In this document: piece after piece, positions 1-8,444 of the stretch | Numbering within the stretch: the first letter of the stretch is position 1 | Layout: the number at the start of each line of letters is the position of its first letter | Source: Methanosarcinales archaeon Methan_01 | GTDB lineage: Archaea; Halobacteriota; Methanosarcinia; Methanotrichales; Methanotrichaceae | DNA length: 54,776 bases | Reading direction: 5' to 3' | Assembly (NCBI GenBank): GCA_001602645.1 | Contig: LUYE01000016.1 | Span: 1 to 54,776 of the forward strand | Made by a program: the position numbers and the translations under genes | The notes under the pieces: model-generated | What the model was told of the DNA's origin: nothing | The model's input: the letters and a program-made list of their open reading frames with translations, nothing else | The model's database searches: none

Positions 1-276
1 TATCCGGGCGAGGAGGGACGCCTCCAGGTTCTTGAAGCTCATGTTGCAGATCTGGATGTAAAACCCCGGCCTCCCGTCGGGGGTCTCAGTCCGCCGGGCC
101 CTCCGCTCGATCCCCGCCTCCGCCGGGCACATGATGACGGAGGTCCCAAAGCCCGTCGCCTCTCGGGCCGCCTCCATCGCCCACCGTTCGGTAATCGCCG
201 TGATCAGAACCCTCGCCACCTTTATCGGAAAGCCCTCCGCAAAGGTATCCTCGATCTCTACGCCGTTTATCTCCAT
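1..276 (-). CDS. ftr: Formylmethanofuran:tetrahydromethanopterin formyltransferase (N-terminal part)
   Basis: The first 92 codons of a minus-strand gene that runs off the left edge; only the N-terminus is visible. Ftr moves the formyl group from formylmethanofuran to tetrahydromethanopterin in the cytoplasm. In an acetoclastic methanogen it serves one-carbon oxidation or biosynthesis. The translation starts [12 protein letters not shown] and contains [18 protein letters not shown], both strongly typical of Ftr. The ATG at 276 follows a GAGGAG ribosome-binding site. It lies 61 bases downstream of purO on the same strand and may be co-transcribed. The family is about 297 residues, so roughly two thirds is missing because of the window edge. 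Confidence 0.93.
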   Translation of the reverse strand, partial: MEINGVEIEDTFAEGFPIKVARVLITAITERWAMEAAREATGFGTSVIMCPAEAGIERRARRTETPDGRPGFYIQICNMSFKNLEASLLARI

Positions 277-337
277 CCCGTCCACTCCTCAAGATCTTCG
301 ACAACAGTTTAATAATTCGAATCGCGTGAATTTGAGT

Positions 338-967
338 TCATACCTTCGGCTTCAAAATTTCCTGGGGCTTTGGGTTGTACGCGGCAAGGCTGAAGCCTCC
401 GTCGTCGAAGGCCGCCGCCGAGCAGACCGGCCTTTCAAAGGGGAGGTCGAAGGCCGCCCTCGCCACCTCCTCGGCGTCGCCCCCGGCGACGGCCACCTCC
501 TCAAACTCCGTCTTCTCGTAGGTGGCGACCATGAAGGCCCCGCCCCCGGTGAGGTCGAACTCCTTCACCCTGATCTCGTCCTTCCGGGAGATCCCCAGCC
601 ACCCCCGCCCCCCCATCACCGCCCCGGCGATCCGGGGGGTGTCCAGCTCGTCCCTCTCGTAGCCGAAGGCGGTGAGGCTGAAGGCGATAGCCTCAAGAGG
701 CCTCGTCCCATCGTTGATCTTCTCGGCGATCATGTCCGCCTGGGTCCCGTTGGCGACGACCGCCGCCCTCCCGGCGACCCGGATGGCGTTGTAGGCGATG
801 TAGGGGTTTCTCTCCAGATCTTGAGGATTCAGGGGCGATACGAGAACGAGATCGCCCCGGACCCTCGCCCGCCGGTTGGGAAAGGAGCGGGACGACACCC
901 GGTATCCGACCCACGCCCTTCCTCTCGTCCCGCCTATGACCACGATCCTTCCTACGTACATATCCAT
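338..967 (-). CDS. purO: Archaeal IMP cyclohydrolase PurO
   Basis: A 209-residue protein of the archaeal PurO family, which closes FAICAR to IMP in the last step of purine synthesis. It is unrelated to the bacterial PurH cyclohydrolase domain. The N-terminal MYVGRIVVIGG followed by GYRVSSRSFPNR (residues about 20-33) is the family signature, and the length is normal. The first codon encodes MDM; the second methionine (961) matches many homologues and is equally possible. It sits 39 bases downstream of porB and upstream of ftr in the same direction. Confidence 0.93.
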   Translation of the reverse strand: MDMYVGRIVVIGGTRGRAWVGYRVSSRSFPNRRARVRGDLVLVSPLNPQDLERNPYIAYNAIRVAGRAAVVANGTQADMIAEKINDGTRPLEAIAFSLTAFGYERDELDTPRIAGAVMGGRGWLGISRKDEIRVKEFDLTGGGAFMVATYEKTEFEEVAVAGGDAEEVARAAFDLPFERPVCSAAAFDDGGFSLAAYNPKPQEILKPKV

Positions 968-1006
968 CCTCCAGAAGGTAGAGGTCCTGGGGGGTCCTCG
1001 TCCCCC

Positions 1007-1885
1007 TCAGTCCAGAAGGCCGAACTTCTCGGCGTTGGCGTCGGCCATCGCCTGGATCTGCGCCAGGACCTCCGCTCCCCCCTCCGCCCGGAAGAGGTGC
1101 TTGTACCTCCCCTGGGTCTTGAGGTAATCCTCGACGGGCCTCTTCCTCCGGACCTTCGTCACCCCGGCGAGGGCGCCGTCGACGTACTCATACAAAGGCC
1201 AGAGGCAGGTCTCGACGACGAGCCTCGCCTGCTCGATGGTGTCCCCCGCCTCGAAGCTCCAGCCGGTGATGCAGGGGGCGTTCACCTGGATGTAGGCGGG
1301 GCCGTCGGCCGATAGAGACCTCCTTACCTTCCGCCGGAGGTCGACGGGGTAGGCGATGGAGGCGGTGGCGACGTAGGGGACGCCGTGGGCTACGGCTATC
1401 GCCGGCAGGTCCTTCTTCGGCCTGGGATTACCAAGGCTCAGCTTCCCCGTCGGCGTCGTCGTCGTCTTGGCGCAGAAGGGGGTCGAGCCGCTCCTCTGGA
1501 CCCCCGTGTTCATGTAGGCCTCGTTGTCGTAGCAGACGTAGGTGATCCTGTGCCCCCGGTCGAACATCCCCGAGATCGAGCCGAAGCCGATGTCGAAGGT
1601 GGACCCGTCGCCGCCGATGACCAGGAGGTTTATGTCCGTCTTTCCGAACCTCTTGAGGGCCACCTCCACCCCGGAGGCGACGGCCGCGGGGTTCTCGAAG
1701 AGGGAGTGGATCCAGGGGACCCTCCAGGAGCTCTCCGGGAAGGGGGTCGAGGTGACCTCGAGGCATCCCGTAGGCGAGACGACGATGGTGTTGGGACCCG
1801 CAGCGTCCAGGACGAGCTTTATCGCCGTCGGCATTCCACATCCTGCGCAGGCCCTGTGGCCGGGCGCAAACAAACTCTCTTCCAT
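1007..1885 (-). CDS. porB: Pyruvate:ferredoxin oxidoreductase, beta subunit (TPP-binding)
   Basis: A 292-residue PorB, the thiamine-pyrophosphate subunit of the four-subunit archaeal pyruvate synthase. The enzyme reductively carboxylates acetyl-CoA to pyruvate with ferredoxin, the main entry of acetate carbon into biosynthesis here. The TPP motif begins at GGDGSTFDIGFG and closes at CYDNEAYMNTG. Iron-sulfur cysteines are seen in CAGCGMP near the N-terminus, in PTGCLEV and in APCITG. The length is normal for PorB. It is the last of the four por genes, 10 bases after porA. Confidence 0.95.
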   Translation of the reverse strand: MEESLFAPGHRACAGCGMPTAIKLVLDAAGPNTIVVSPTGCLEVTSTPFPESSWRVPWIHSLFENPAAVASGVEVALKRFGKTDINLLVIGGDGSTFDIGFGSISGMFDRGHRITYVCYDNEAYMNTGVQRSGSTPFCAKTTTTPTGKLSLGNPRPKKDLPAIAVAHGVPYVATASIAYPVDLRRKVRRSLSADGPAYIQVNAPCITGWSFEAGDTIEQARLVVETCLWPLYEYVDGALAGVTKVRRKRPVEDYLKTQGRYKHLFRAEGGAEVLAQIQAMADANAEKFGLLD

Positions 1886-1895
1886 GATAATCCTC

Positions 1896-3074
1896 CTAGA
1901 GACACTCTGGCTTCACGTCGAAGATCTCAAACTCCGCCTCGATCCCGGCGTCTTTGACCTTCGACGCCCTCTCGACGATCCCTCTTATCTGCTTGACCCC
2001 GATGTCCCTGCCGCCGAGGCCAGCCGCAAAACCGATGATCGGCATCCTCGCGGGGCTGTTGTAGAAGGCACCCTTGAGGTCAGTCAGAAGGGCGCTCTCG
2101 TAACCCATCGAGAGATCCTTCTCGATCGTCACTATGACGTTTGCATCCTTGAGGGCCTTCTTCAGCTCCTCCTCGGGGAAGGGCCGATAGCTGCGGATCT
2201 TGACGAGGCCCACCTTCACCCCTTCGGACCGGAGCCCGTCGATCGCCTCCTTGATCGTCCCTATGACGGAGCCCATGGCGACGAGGGCGACCTCGGCGTC
2301 CTCCATGGCGTAGGTATCGATGAGGCCACCGTATCCCCGGCCGAAGACCTCCTCGAACTCCTTCGAGGCCTCAGCGATCTTCTTTTTCGCCCTCTCCATC
2401 GCCTGATACTGGAGGTACTTGAACTCGGTGAACCAGCTCGGATCGGCGAAGGCCCCGAAGGTCTTGGGATCCTCTGGGTCGAGGACGTCCTCCGGCCTGA
2501 AGGGCGGGAGGAACTCTCTGACCTTCTCGATATCGAGGAACTCCACCGGCTCGTAGACGTGGGTGAGGATGAACCCGTCCATGCAGGCCATGGAGGGGGT
2601 GAGGATCTTCGGGTCCTCGGAGATCTTGTAGAGCTGGGGGGTGAGGTCCATCGCCTCCTGGACGTTCTCGGCGTAGATCTGGATCCAGCCCGCATCCCTG
2701 GCGGCCATGGCGTCCTGCTGATCGTTCCAGATGGAGAGGGGGGCGCTCAAGGCCCTGTTAACCGTCGTCATGACGATCGGAAGCCTCATCCCCGAGACGT
2801 TGAAGAGGACCTCGAACATCAGGGCGAGCCCCTGGGAGGTCGTCGAGGTGTAGGTCCGGGCCCCCGCAGCAGACGCCCCGATGAGGGAGGAGAGGGAGGA
2901 GAACTCCGACTCGACGTTGATGTACTCGCAGTCTAGCTCACCATTGGCTACGAACTCCGAGAGGTGCTCGACGATGTGGGTCTGGGGGGTGATCGGATAG
3001 ACCGATATGACATCGGGAGAGCAGCACCGGACGGCGTCGGCTATCGCATAAGATCCTTCCACCACTTTCTTCAT
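1896..3074 (-). CDS. porA: Pyruvate:ferredoxin oxidoreductase, alpha subunit
   Basis: A 392-residue PorA, which carries the pyrimidine-binding and core domains of pyruvate synthase. It begins MKKVVEGSYAIADAVR and has YPITPQTHIVEHLSEF at about residues 26-41, the hallmark of 2-oxoacid:ferredoxin oxidoreductase alpha subunits. TSSQGLALMFEVLF follows. The ATG at 3074 directly abuts the porD stop codon, indicating translational coupling. The length matches homologues. Confidence 0.95.
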   Translation of the reverse strand: MKKVVEGSYAIADAVRCCSPDVISVYPITPQTHIVEHLSEFVANGELDCEYINVESEFSSLSSLIGASAAGARTYTSTTSQGLALMFEVLFNVSGMRLPIVMTTVNRALSAPLSIWNDQQDAMAARDAGWIQIYAENVQEAMDLTPQLYKISEDPKILTPSMACMDGFILTHVYEPVEFLDIEKVREFLPPFRPEDVLDPEDPKTFGAFADPSWFTEFKYLQYQAMERAKKKIAEASKEFEEVFGRGYGGLIDTYAMEDAEVALVAMGSVIGTIKEAIDGLRSEGVKVGLVKIRSYRPFPEEELKKALKDANVIVTIEKDLSMGYESALLTDLKGAFYNSPARMPIIGFAAGLGGRDIGVKQIRGIVERASKVKDAGIEAEFEIFDVKPECL

Positions 3075-3335
3075 CTACTTCTCCTCCAGGACCATGGTGA
3101 TCGCACCCCGCGGGCATTCGTGGGCGCAGACGCTGCACCCCTTGCAATAGTCCAGATCCGGAACGAAGTTCCCCTCGATCTGGTGGATGCAGCTCTCGGG
3201 ACAGTAGATCTCGCAGAGGCTGCACTTGATGCACTTATCGTGATCGAAGACGGGAACGAAGGTCCTCCAGGCGCCGGTCTTGGTGATCTCGGTGCTCCCC
3301 GGCTCCACCACCATTTTAACTATACACCTAGTCAT
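3075..3335 (-). CDS. porD: Pyruvate:ferredoxin oxidoreductase, delta (ferredoxin) subunit
   Basis: An 86-residue 2x[4Fe-4S] ferredoxin-type subunit that passes electrons between the TPP centre of Por and soluble ferredoxin. Two classic cluster motifs are visible: [15 protein letters not shown] and [12 protein letters not shown]. The gene overlaps the end of porC by four bases and abuts porA, so the four por genes form one tight operon in the order C-D-A-B. Confidence 0.95.
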   Translation of the reverse strand: MTRCIVKMVVEPGSTEITKTGAWRTFVPVFDHDKCIKCSLCEIYCPESCIHQIEGNFVPDLDYCKGCSVCAHECPRGAITMVLEEK

Positions 3336-3871
3336 CGGCTGACCCCCTCGTAAGCGGTCTTTATGGCTGCCAGGTTCTTCTCACCGAGGGACCCGCTGAA
3401 CCGGCTCAATATGGCCTTGTTTATGCTCTCGAGGCTCACCTCGCCGGTGGCGCCGCAGAAGGCTCCGAGCAACGTCGTGTTGACGATGGGCCTCCCCAGC
3501 TTCTCGAGGGCGATCTTGGTGGCATCGATGGTGACGACATCCGCCTTGGTTTTGAGCTTGAGGTCTTTTGTATCCCTGTCGGTGTTTATGATTATCTTCC
3601 CCTCCGGCTTGAGGCCGCTCGCCACGTCGACGACCTCCAGGAGGGTGACGTCCTGGACGATGACATAATCGGGCTCGTAGATCTGGCTTCTGATCCGGAT
3701 CGGCTCGGATGCAATTCGGGTAAAAGCCATGACTGGAGCGCCTCGCCGCTCCACACCAAAGGCTGGAAAGGCCTGGGAGTACTTCTTATCCTCAAAAGCC
3801 GCAATCGCTATCAACTCAGCAGCAGTAACAGCTCCCTGGCCACCCCGGCCGTGAAATCGAATCTCCTTCAA
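3332..3871 (-). CDS. porC: Pyruvate:ferredoxin oxidoreductase, gamma subunit
   Basis: A 179-residue gamma subunit (PorC/PorG). It starts [20 protein letters not shown], the invariant N-terminus of this subunit. [16 protein letters not shown] at about residues 35-50 is the second signature. The start codon is TTG at 3871, chosen because GGAGGTCACCGG lies just upstream and homologues begin exactly here. It is the first gene of the por operon; a TATA-like sequence on the same strand lies at about 3913-3923. Confidence 0.94.
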   Translation of the reverse strand: MKEIRFHGRGGQGAVTAAELIAIAAFEDKKYSQAFPAFGVERRGAPVMAFTRIASEPIRIRSQIYEPDYVIVQDVTLLEVVDVASGLKPEGKIIINTDRDTKDLKLKTKADVVTIDATKIALEKLGRPIVNTTLLGAFCGATGEVSLESINKAILSRFSGSLGEKNLAAIKTAYEGVSR

Positions 3872-3909
3872 CCGGTGACCTCCTCATCGGCGTGAGGCAG
3901 CGACAGGAT

Positions 3910-3962
3910 ATAGCCTTTTCGGAGATCGAGCCGACGGAGGCGCATCAGCACATTTTTATATC
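3910..3962. promoter_or_regulatory. Divergent promoter region between porC and the 3992 gene
   Basis: Two TATA-like boxes point away from each other. On the minus strand, AAAAGGCTATATCC (about 3912-3925) sits about 40-50 bases before the porC TTG. On the plus strand, CATTTTTATATC (about 3950-3961) sits about 30 bases before the ATG at 3992, which would give a very short leader. Positions are read by eye. Confidence 0.55.
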
Positions 3963-3991
3963 GGACGGGAGCGTAAGGAAAAGAGTTTCCC

Positions 3992-4714
3992 ATGAAGGAT
4001 GATGCTGAAGAGGAGAACGGCAAAGACGAAAGGGACTGTCAGGACGAGCTGCTCTTCGCGGTCAAGGCAGCCCAGCAGAGCCTCACCGAGGGGACCAGCC
4101 CCAACGTCCGGGAGGTCCTGGGCTTCGTCGAAGGGATGGCCCCCTTCCTGGACAGGGATACCCTGATCCAGCTCAAGTGCGCAAGCTGCGACAACTACGC
4201 CCCGTCCTTCTTCTCCGGAGAGGAAGAGTTCGGCGTCGTGGAGCCGCGAGCCTATTGCCACTCCAAACGGCAGCCTCTCCACCACCTCAACCTCTTCACC
4301 ATAGCCAAGTGCCTGGAACACTCCCGAGAGGGACAGGAAGAGCTGCTGGAGCTGGCGAACTCTGTGGTGGAGGAGGACCTCCGGCCAGCCCTCGCCGACA
4401 AGAAGCTCTACGACAGAAACGCCTTCGCCAGCTACGATGTGGACTACCGGACGATCTCCAAGCGGAGCATGGTCTGCATAGTCTTCGGCCACGATGACGA
4501 GGGCGAGTTCGTGGAGAGCGGGATCAGAGTTTGCATTCTGAGAAGGCTGGACCCGGGCTTCGGCGAGGATACCGCCAAGATCAGGGCGGTCCAGACCTAC
4601 GGCCGGCCCGTCATGGTGGTGATGGCCGCCCGCCAGATCCGGCGACAGATGGATATCGACGAGGTCTTCGAGGGGATCGCCGAGAAAAGGGAGATGGACA
4701 TCGTCTATCTCTGA
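3992..4714 (+). CDS. Unrecognised protein with Cys/His motifs
   Basis: A 240-residue soluble protein that I do not recognise. It has an acidic N-terminus, a KCASCDNYAP motif near residue 58 and AYCHSKRQPLHHL near residue 87, so a metal- or cluster-binding site is possible. The C-terminal half looks like an ordinary alpha/beta domain ending MDIVYL. No signal peptide or membrane segment is seen. It is transcribed alone, divergently from porC, behind a good TATA box. I considered a methanogen DUF such as DUF2115 but could not match its motifs. Codon use resembles that of its neighbours, so it is a real gene. Confidence 0.8.
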   Translation: MKDDAEEENGKDERDCQDELLFAVKAAQQSLTEGTSPNVREVLGFVEGMAPFLDRDTLIQLKCASCDNYAPSFFSGEEEFGVVEPRAYCHSKRQPLHHLNLFTIAKCLEHSREGQEELLELANSVVEEDLRPALADKKLYDRNAFASYDVDYRTISKRSMVCIVFGHDDEGEFVESGIRVCILRRLDPGFGEDTAKIRAVQTYGRPVMVVMAARQIRRQMDIDEVFEGIAEKREMDIVYL

Positions 4715-4771
4715 TCTCTTTTTGGCTTCGATCACAAGTACTAAATAACTAATTGAAGGATGTTTATTGCA

Positions 4772-6583
4772 ATGGCAGACTGCATTGTGCCCGATACGAG
4801 CGTGGTGATCGACGGCAGAGTTTCGGCCAGGGTCGCCTCCGGCGAATTTGAGGGCAAACGAGTGGTAGTCCCCGAGGCGGTGGTGGCGGAGCTGGAGGCC
4901 CAGGCCAACCACGGCCGCGAGACGGGGATCAAGGGGCTTGAAGAGCTGAGACGCCTCTCGGAGCTGGCGAAGGCCGGCAAGATCGAGCTGGAATACGTGG
5001 GAGTGAGGCCCGACCTGGACCAGATCAAGCTCGCCGGAGGCGGCGAGATCGACGCCATGATCAGGGACGTGGCCCTGGAGATCGGGGCCTATTTCCTCAC
5101 CAGCGACTCGATCCAGTCGAGGGTGGCGGGGGCGATGGGGCTCGAGGTGGAGTACGTCCGACCCCAAAGGGAGGAGATCAAGCCGATCTCCCTTGAGAAA
5201 TATTTCACCCCCGACACCCTCTCCGTCCACCTCAAGGAGGGGACGATCCCCATGGCGAAGAGGGGGAAGGTCGGAGAGTTCAACCTCGTCAAGATCGGAA
5301 ACAGGAGCCTCAGCGAGAGGGACCTCCGGGATATGGTGAGGGAGATATTCGAGAGGGTCAAGTCCGACCCGGGCGCCCACATCGAGATGGAGAAGATCGG
5401 CGCCGCCGTCGCCCAGCTCGGACCCATGAGAATCGCCATCGCTCGGCCCCCCTTCGCCGACGGCCTCGAGATAACGGCGGTGAGGCCCGTGGCCAAGGTC
5501 GACCTGGAGGACTACCGGCACAGCGACGAGCTGAAGGCGAGGCTGAAGGAGGCCCACCGGGGTATCATGATCGCAGGCCCCCCCGGCTCGGGGAAGTCCA
5601 CCTTCGCCGCTGGCGTCGCCAAGTACCTCCAGAAGTGCGACTACATCGTCAAGACCCTGGAAGCTCCAAGAGACCTCCAGGTCCCGGCGGAGATCACCCA
5701 GTACGGACCCCTGGAGGGGTCCATGGAGGCCTCGGCCGACATCCTCCTCCTGGTGAGGCCCGACTACACCATCTACGACGAGGTGAGGAAGACGAACGAC
5801 TTCCAGGTCTTCGCCGACCTGAGGATGGCGGGGGTCGGAATGATCGGGGTCGTCCACGCCAATAAGCCGATCGACGCCCTCCAGAGGCTGATCGGCAGGG
5901 TCGACCTGGGGATGATCCCCCAGGTGATCGACACCATCGTCTTCATCGAGAAGGGGGAGGTGACGAAGGTCATGGACGTCGAGTTCATGGTAAAGGTGCC
6001 CGCCGGGATGACCGAGGCGGACCTCTCCCGGCCCGTCATCGTCGTCAAGGACTTCGAGACCGGGAAGGCGGAGTACGAGCTCTACACCTATGGCGAGGAG
6101 ATCGTCGTCATGCCCATCTCCGCCGAGGGGAAGAAGCCCGCCTCCTGGGACCTCGCCTCCCTCCAGGTCCAGAAGGAGATGGCAACCCACCTCAAGGGAC
6201 CCTTCGAGGTGGAGATGATCAGCGACTCCTCGGCGGTGGTGAAGGTCCAGGAGAACGAGGCGGCGAGGATCATTGGAAAGTCGGGCAAGAGGATCGAGGA
6301 GATCGAGCGGACGCTGGGGATTCACATCGACGTCCAGACCTTCGACAGCCGGGAGGAGCCCCTGGCCCCCCACATCGAAGACACCGGCCGCCACCTGGCA
6401 ATCTGGGTCGGCGGAAAGCCCGGCGAGCGGGTCGAGATCTTCCTGGGAAAGGAGCCGGTCTTCACCGCCACCGTCGGCCGCCGAGGCGACATCCGGATGG
6501 TGAAGTCCTCAGACCTCGCCAAGCAGATCATGCTGAGGCTGAAGCACGGCGAGAAGCTGGAGGCGAGGAAGATCCGGGAGTGA
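4772..6583 (+). CDS. PINA-type ATPase: PIN, PilT/VirB11-like AAA and KH domains
   Basis: A 603-residue protein built as in archaeal PINA. Residues about 4-130 are a PIN nuclease-like domain starting CIVPDTSVVIDGR, with the acidic pair seen later in GGGEIDAMI and TSDS. An ATPase core follows, with Walker A GPPGSGKST at about 269-277 and the PilT-like VVHANKPIDAL. A KH RNA/DNA-binding domain with ARIIGKSGKRIEEIE lies near residue 495. Sulfolobus PINA is a hexameric ATPase that works with Holliday-junction proteins Hjc and Hjm. ATG 4772 (MADCIVPDT) has GAAGGATG about nine bases upstream; an in-frame ATG at 4760 is the alternative. Confidence 0.88.
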   Translation: MADCIVPDTSVVIDGRVSARVASGEFEGKRVVVPEAVVAELEAQANHGRETGIKGLEELRRLSELAKAGKIELEYVGVRPDLDQIKLAGGGEIDAMIRDVALEIGAYFLTSDSIQSRVAGAMGLEVEYVRPQREEIKPISLEKYFTPDTLSVHLKEGTIPMAKRGKVGEFNLVKIGNRSLSERDLRDMVREIFERVKSDPGAHIEMEKIGAAVAQLGPMRIAIARPPFADGLEITAVRPVAKVDLEDYRHSDELKARLKEAHRGIMIAGPPGSGKSTFAAGVAKYLQKCDYIVKTLEAPRDLQVPAEITQYGPLEGSMEASADILLLVRPDYTIYDEVRKTNDFQVFADLRMAGVGMIGVVHANKPIDALQRLIGRVDLGMIPQVIDTIVFIEKGEVTKVMDVEFMVKVPAGMTEADLSRPVIVVKDFETGKAEYELYTYGEEIVVMPISAEGKKPASWDLASLQVQKEMATHLKGPFEVEMISDSSAVVKVQENEAARIIGKSGKRIEEIERTLGIHIDVQTFDSREEPLAPHIEDTGRHLAIWVGGKPGERVEIFLGKEPVFTATVGRRGDIRMVKSSDLAKQIMLRLKHGEKLEARKIRE

Positions 6584-6718
6584 AGAGCTCCCCCTTCCTC
6601 CTCATCCCTCCCTTCCTCCGTCCCCGATCTCCTCATTTTAACCGCCTCGGCCTCATGCCGGCTCGGATTTTTTGGTTATTTTAAATTGTATATGTATATA
6701 TTCCCGGCCCGGCTGCCC

Positions 6719-7585
6719 TCAGATCCCCAGGGTCAGCCTGATGGTGTTTCTCACCGCCGGGGCGAGCCCCAGGGTCAGGAGGGCAAGGCGGGTCAGGCTC
6801 TCGAGGGACGGATCGTCCCGGAGGGCCCTCTCGACGAGGGCGAGGACGGGGATGAGGATCAGGAGCTTGAGGGGGAACATCACCAGGGCGGTCCCAGCGA
6901 GATCGATGAGGAGGCTTGGGACGACGTGCTTCTCGACGTAGCCGAACCAGTCCACCCCGACGTAGGTGGAGGCGGCGTCGAACATGTGGGCGAAGATGAG
7001 GAGGAGGTTGGGCCGCCCCGAGAGGGGGGCGATCTTGAGCTTCAACCCGGCCGCCGCCACCGCCAGGGTCGCCGCCGACCCGATGGCCAGGATCGCAAAG
7101 GGCGTCCAGGGGCTCTCCACCCCCAGGGTGGCGAGGAGGGCGAGGTTGGTCGCCGTCCAGGCGAGGCCGACGACGGCGTACCCGAAGATCCAGCGCTCCC
7201 CCAGGGCCCATCGGCTGAGGAGGAGGCCTGCCAGGGTCGCCACGGCGGCGAGGAAGTATATCAGCGGCGTAATCAGCAGATACTTGAGGGGAGCCGCCAC
7301 CAGCTCCGCGTCCTCGACGACCCGGAGGCTCGCCCCCGCCAGGATGTAGGGGACGGTGGCGAGGACGAACCGCTCGTCGATGGCGATCTCAAGCCGCCGA
7401 AATAGCCTGAGGAGAAGCAGGATCATGCCGCCCAAGAGGAGGGCCCAGGTGACGGTGTTGACGGGATTGTATCCGGTGTCGTAGAGGATGGGGTCGACGT
7501 AGTGATCGTATATCCAGGGGTGCAAGGGATCCCAGCTCCTGCCGAAGGCGGTCGATCTCGGACTGAAGGGTGTTGGTAGCGGCAT
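6719..7585 (-). CDS. DUF63 family polytopic membrane protein
   Basis: Up to 288 residues with about seven or eight hydrophobic segments, for example NTVTWALLLGGMILLLLRLF and LITPLIYFLAAVATL. The pair IDERFVLATVPYILAG and VDWFGYVEKHVVPSLLIDL is typical of the archaeal DUF63 family, whose function is unknown. The ATG at 7585 may be too far upstream because a TATA-like GGTATATTA (7586-7594) sits right against it. A TTG at 7525 would start the protein just before the conserved HPWIYDHYVDPI. It converges with the PINA gene, with 135 bases between them. Confidence 0.85.
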   Translation of the reverse strand: MPLPTPFSPRSTAFGRSWDPLHPWIYDHYVDPILYDTGYNPVNTVTWALLLGGMILLLLRLFRRLEIAIDERFVLATVPYILAGASLRVVEDAELVAAPLKYLLITPLIYFLAAVATLAGLLLSRWALGERWIFGYAVVGLAWTATNLALLATLGVESPWTPFAILAIGSAATLAVAAAGLKLKIAPLSGRPNLLLIFAHMFDAASTYVGVDWFGYVEKHVVPSLLIDLAGTALVMFPLKLLILIPVLALVERALRDDPSLESLTRLALLTLGLAPAVRNTIRLTLGI

Positions 7586-7727
7586 GGTATATTAGAGGAT
7601 CGTTCTGGGGAATGGAGAAAGGGGGATCAGAGGCCGATGAGGGGAGGAAGCGGGGGGATGAGATGGAGAGGACGGATCGAGGCTATAGACAGCGCTTATC
7701 CTCATCGGGAGCGGGAAGGGCGCGGAA

Positions 7728-7738
7728 GATTTATATAG
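7728..7738 (+). promoter_or_regulatory. TATA box of the proteasome beta gene
   Basis: GATTTATATAG in a GC-rich surround, 55 bases before the psmB start, with the purine-rich GGGCGCGGAA just upstream as a possible B-recognition element. It implies transcription starting near 7762 and a leader of about 30 bases. Confidence 0.65.
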
Positions 7739-7792
7739 TGATGGTGGCGAAGGGAGTTCGTCCGTTTTCTGATTTTAATTCGAGGTATTTAG

Positions 7793-8416
7793 ATGGTCGA
7801 GGTGTTCAAAGGCACAACTACGGTGGGAATCGTCTGCAAGGATGGTGTAGTCCTCGCTTCGGAGAGCCGGGCTACCATGGGCCACTTCATCGCCAGCACC
7901 ACAGCCCAGAAGATATACCAGATCGCCGACCGCGTCGGCCTGACCACCGCGGGAGTGGTCGGCGACGCCCAGTCCCTCGTCAGGATGATCCAGGTCGAGT
8001 CCAGGCTATACAACATGCAGAGGGGCGAGCCGATGACGGTAAAAGGGACGACCTCCCTCCTCTCCAACGTCCTCTCCTCTAGGCGATACTTCCCCTTGAT
8101 GGTCCAGCTCCTCCTCGGCGGGGTGGACAAGAAGGGGCCCCAGCTCTTCTCCCTGGACGCCCTGGGCGGCTCGATCCAGGAACAGAAGGTGGTGGCCACG
8201 GGATCCGGCTCCCCCACAGCCTACGGCGTCCTGGAGGCCCTCTACGACCCCGAGATGACCGTCGAGGAGGGGATGAAGCTGGGGATCCGCGCCATCCACA
8301 ACGCCATGAAGAGGGATTCCGCCTCGGGTGACGTCATTCAGGTGGTCAAGATCACCGCCGAGGAGTATGAGGTGGAGGATGAGTCCGCTGTGGAGAAGAT
8401 CCGGCAGGCGCTCTGA
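7793..8416 (+). CDS. psmB: Proteasome beta subunit, archaeal 20S
   Basis: A 207-residue catalytic subunit of the archaeal 20S proteasome. The propeptide is only MVEVFKG; autocleavage after Gly7 would expose Thr8 of TTTVGIV as the N-terminal nucleophile. Counting the mature threonine as 1, Lys33 is present ([10 protein letters not shown]). Position 17 is Glu rather than the more common Asp; I recall the same change in other Methanosarcinales. It is followed 28 bases later by the aCPSF1 gene, a common euryarchaeal arrangement. Confidence 0.96.
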   Translation: MVEVFKGTTTVGIVCKDGVVLASESRATMGHFIASTTAQKIYQIADRVGLTTAGVVGDAQSLVRMIQVESRLYNMQRGEPMTVKGTTSLLSNVLSSRRYFPLMVQLLLGGVDKKGPQLFSLDALGGSIQEQKVVATGSGSPTAYGVLEALYDPEMTVEEGMKLGIRAIHNAMKRDSASGDVIQVVKITAEEYEVEDESAVEKIRQAL

Positions 8417-8444
8417 AAAATAAACTTTTTTTGGATGGGTTTAA

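Noticed and set aside
131-2936. Plus-strand frames opposite purO, porB and porA
   Set aside because: The minus-strand proteins are unmistakable families; the plus frames are Pro/Arg/Gly/Asp-rich.
3956-6394. 812-codon minus-strand frame opposite the PINA gene
   Set aside because: It is the antisense of a clear PIN/AAA/KH protein; Leu/Asp/Gly/His-rich composition without domains is the mirror of GC-rich codons.
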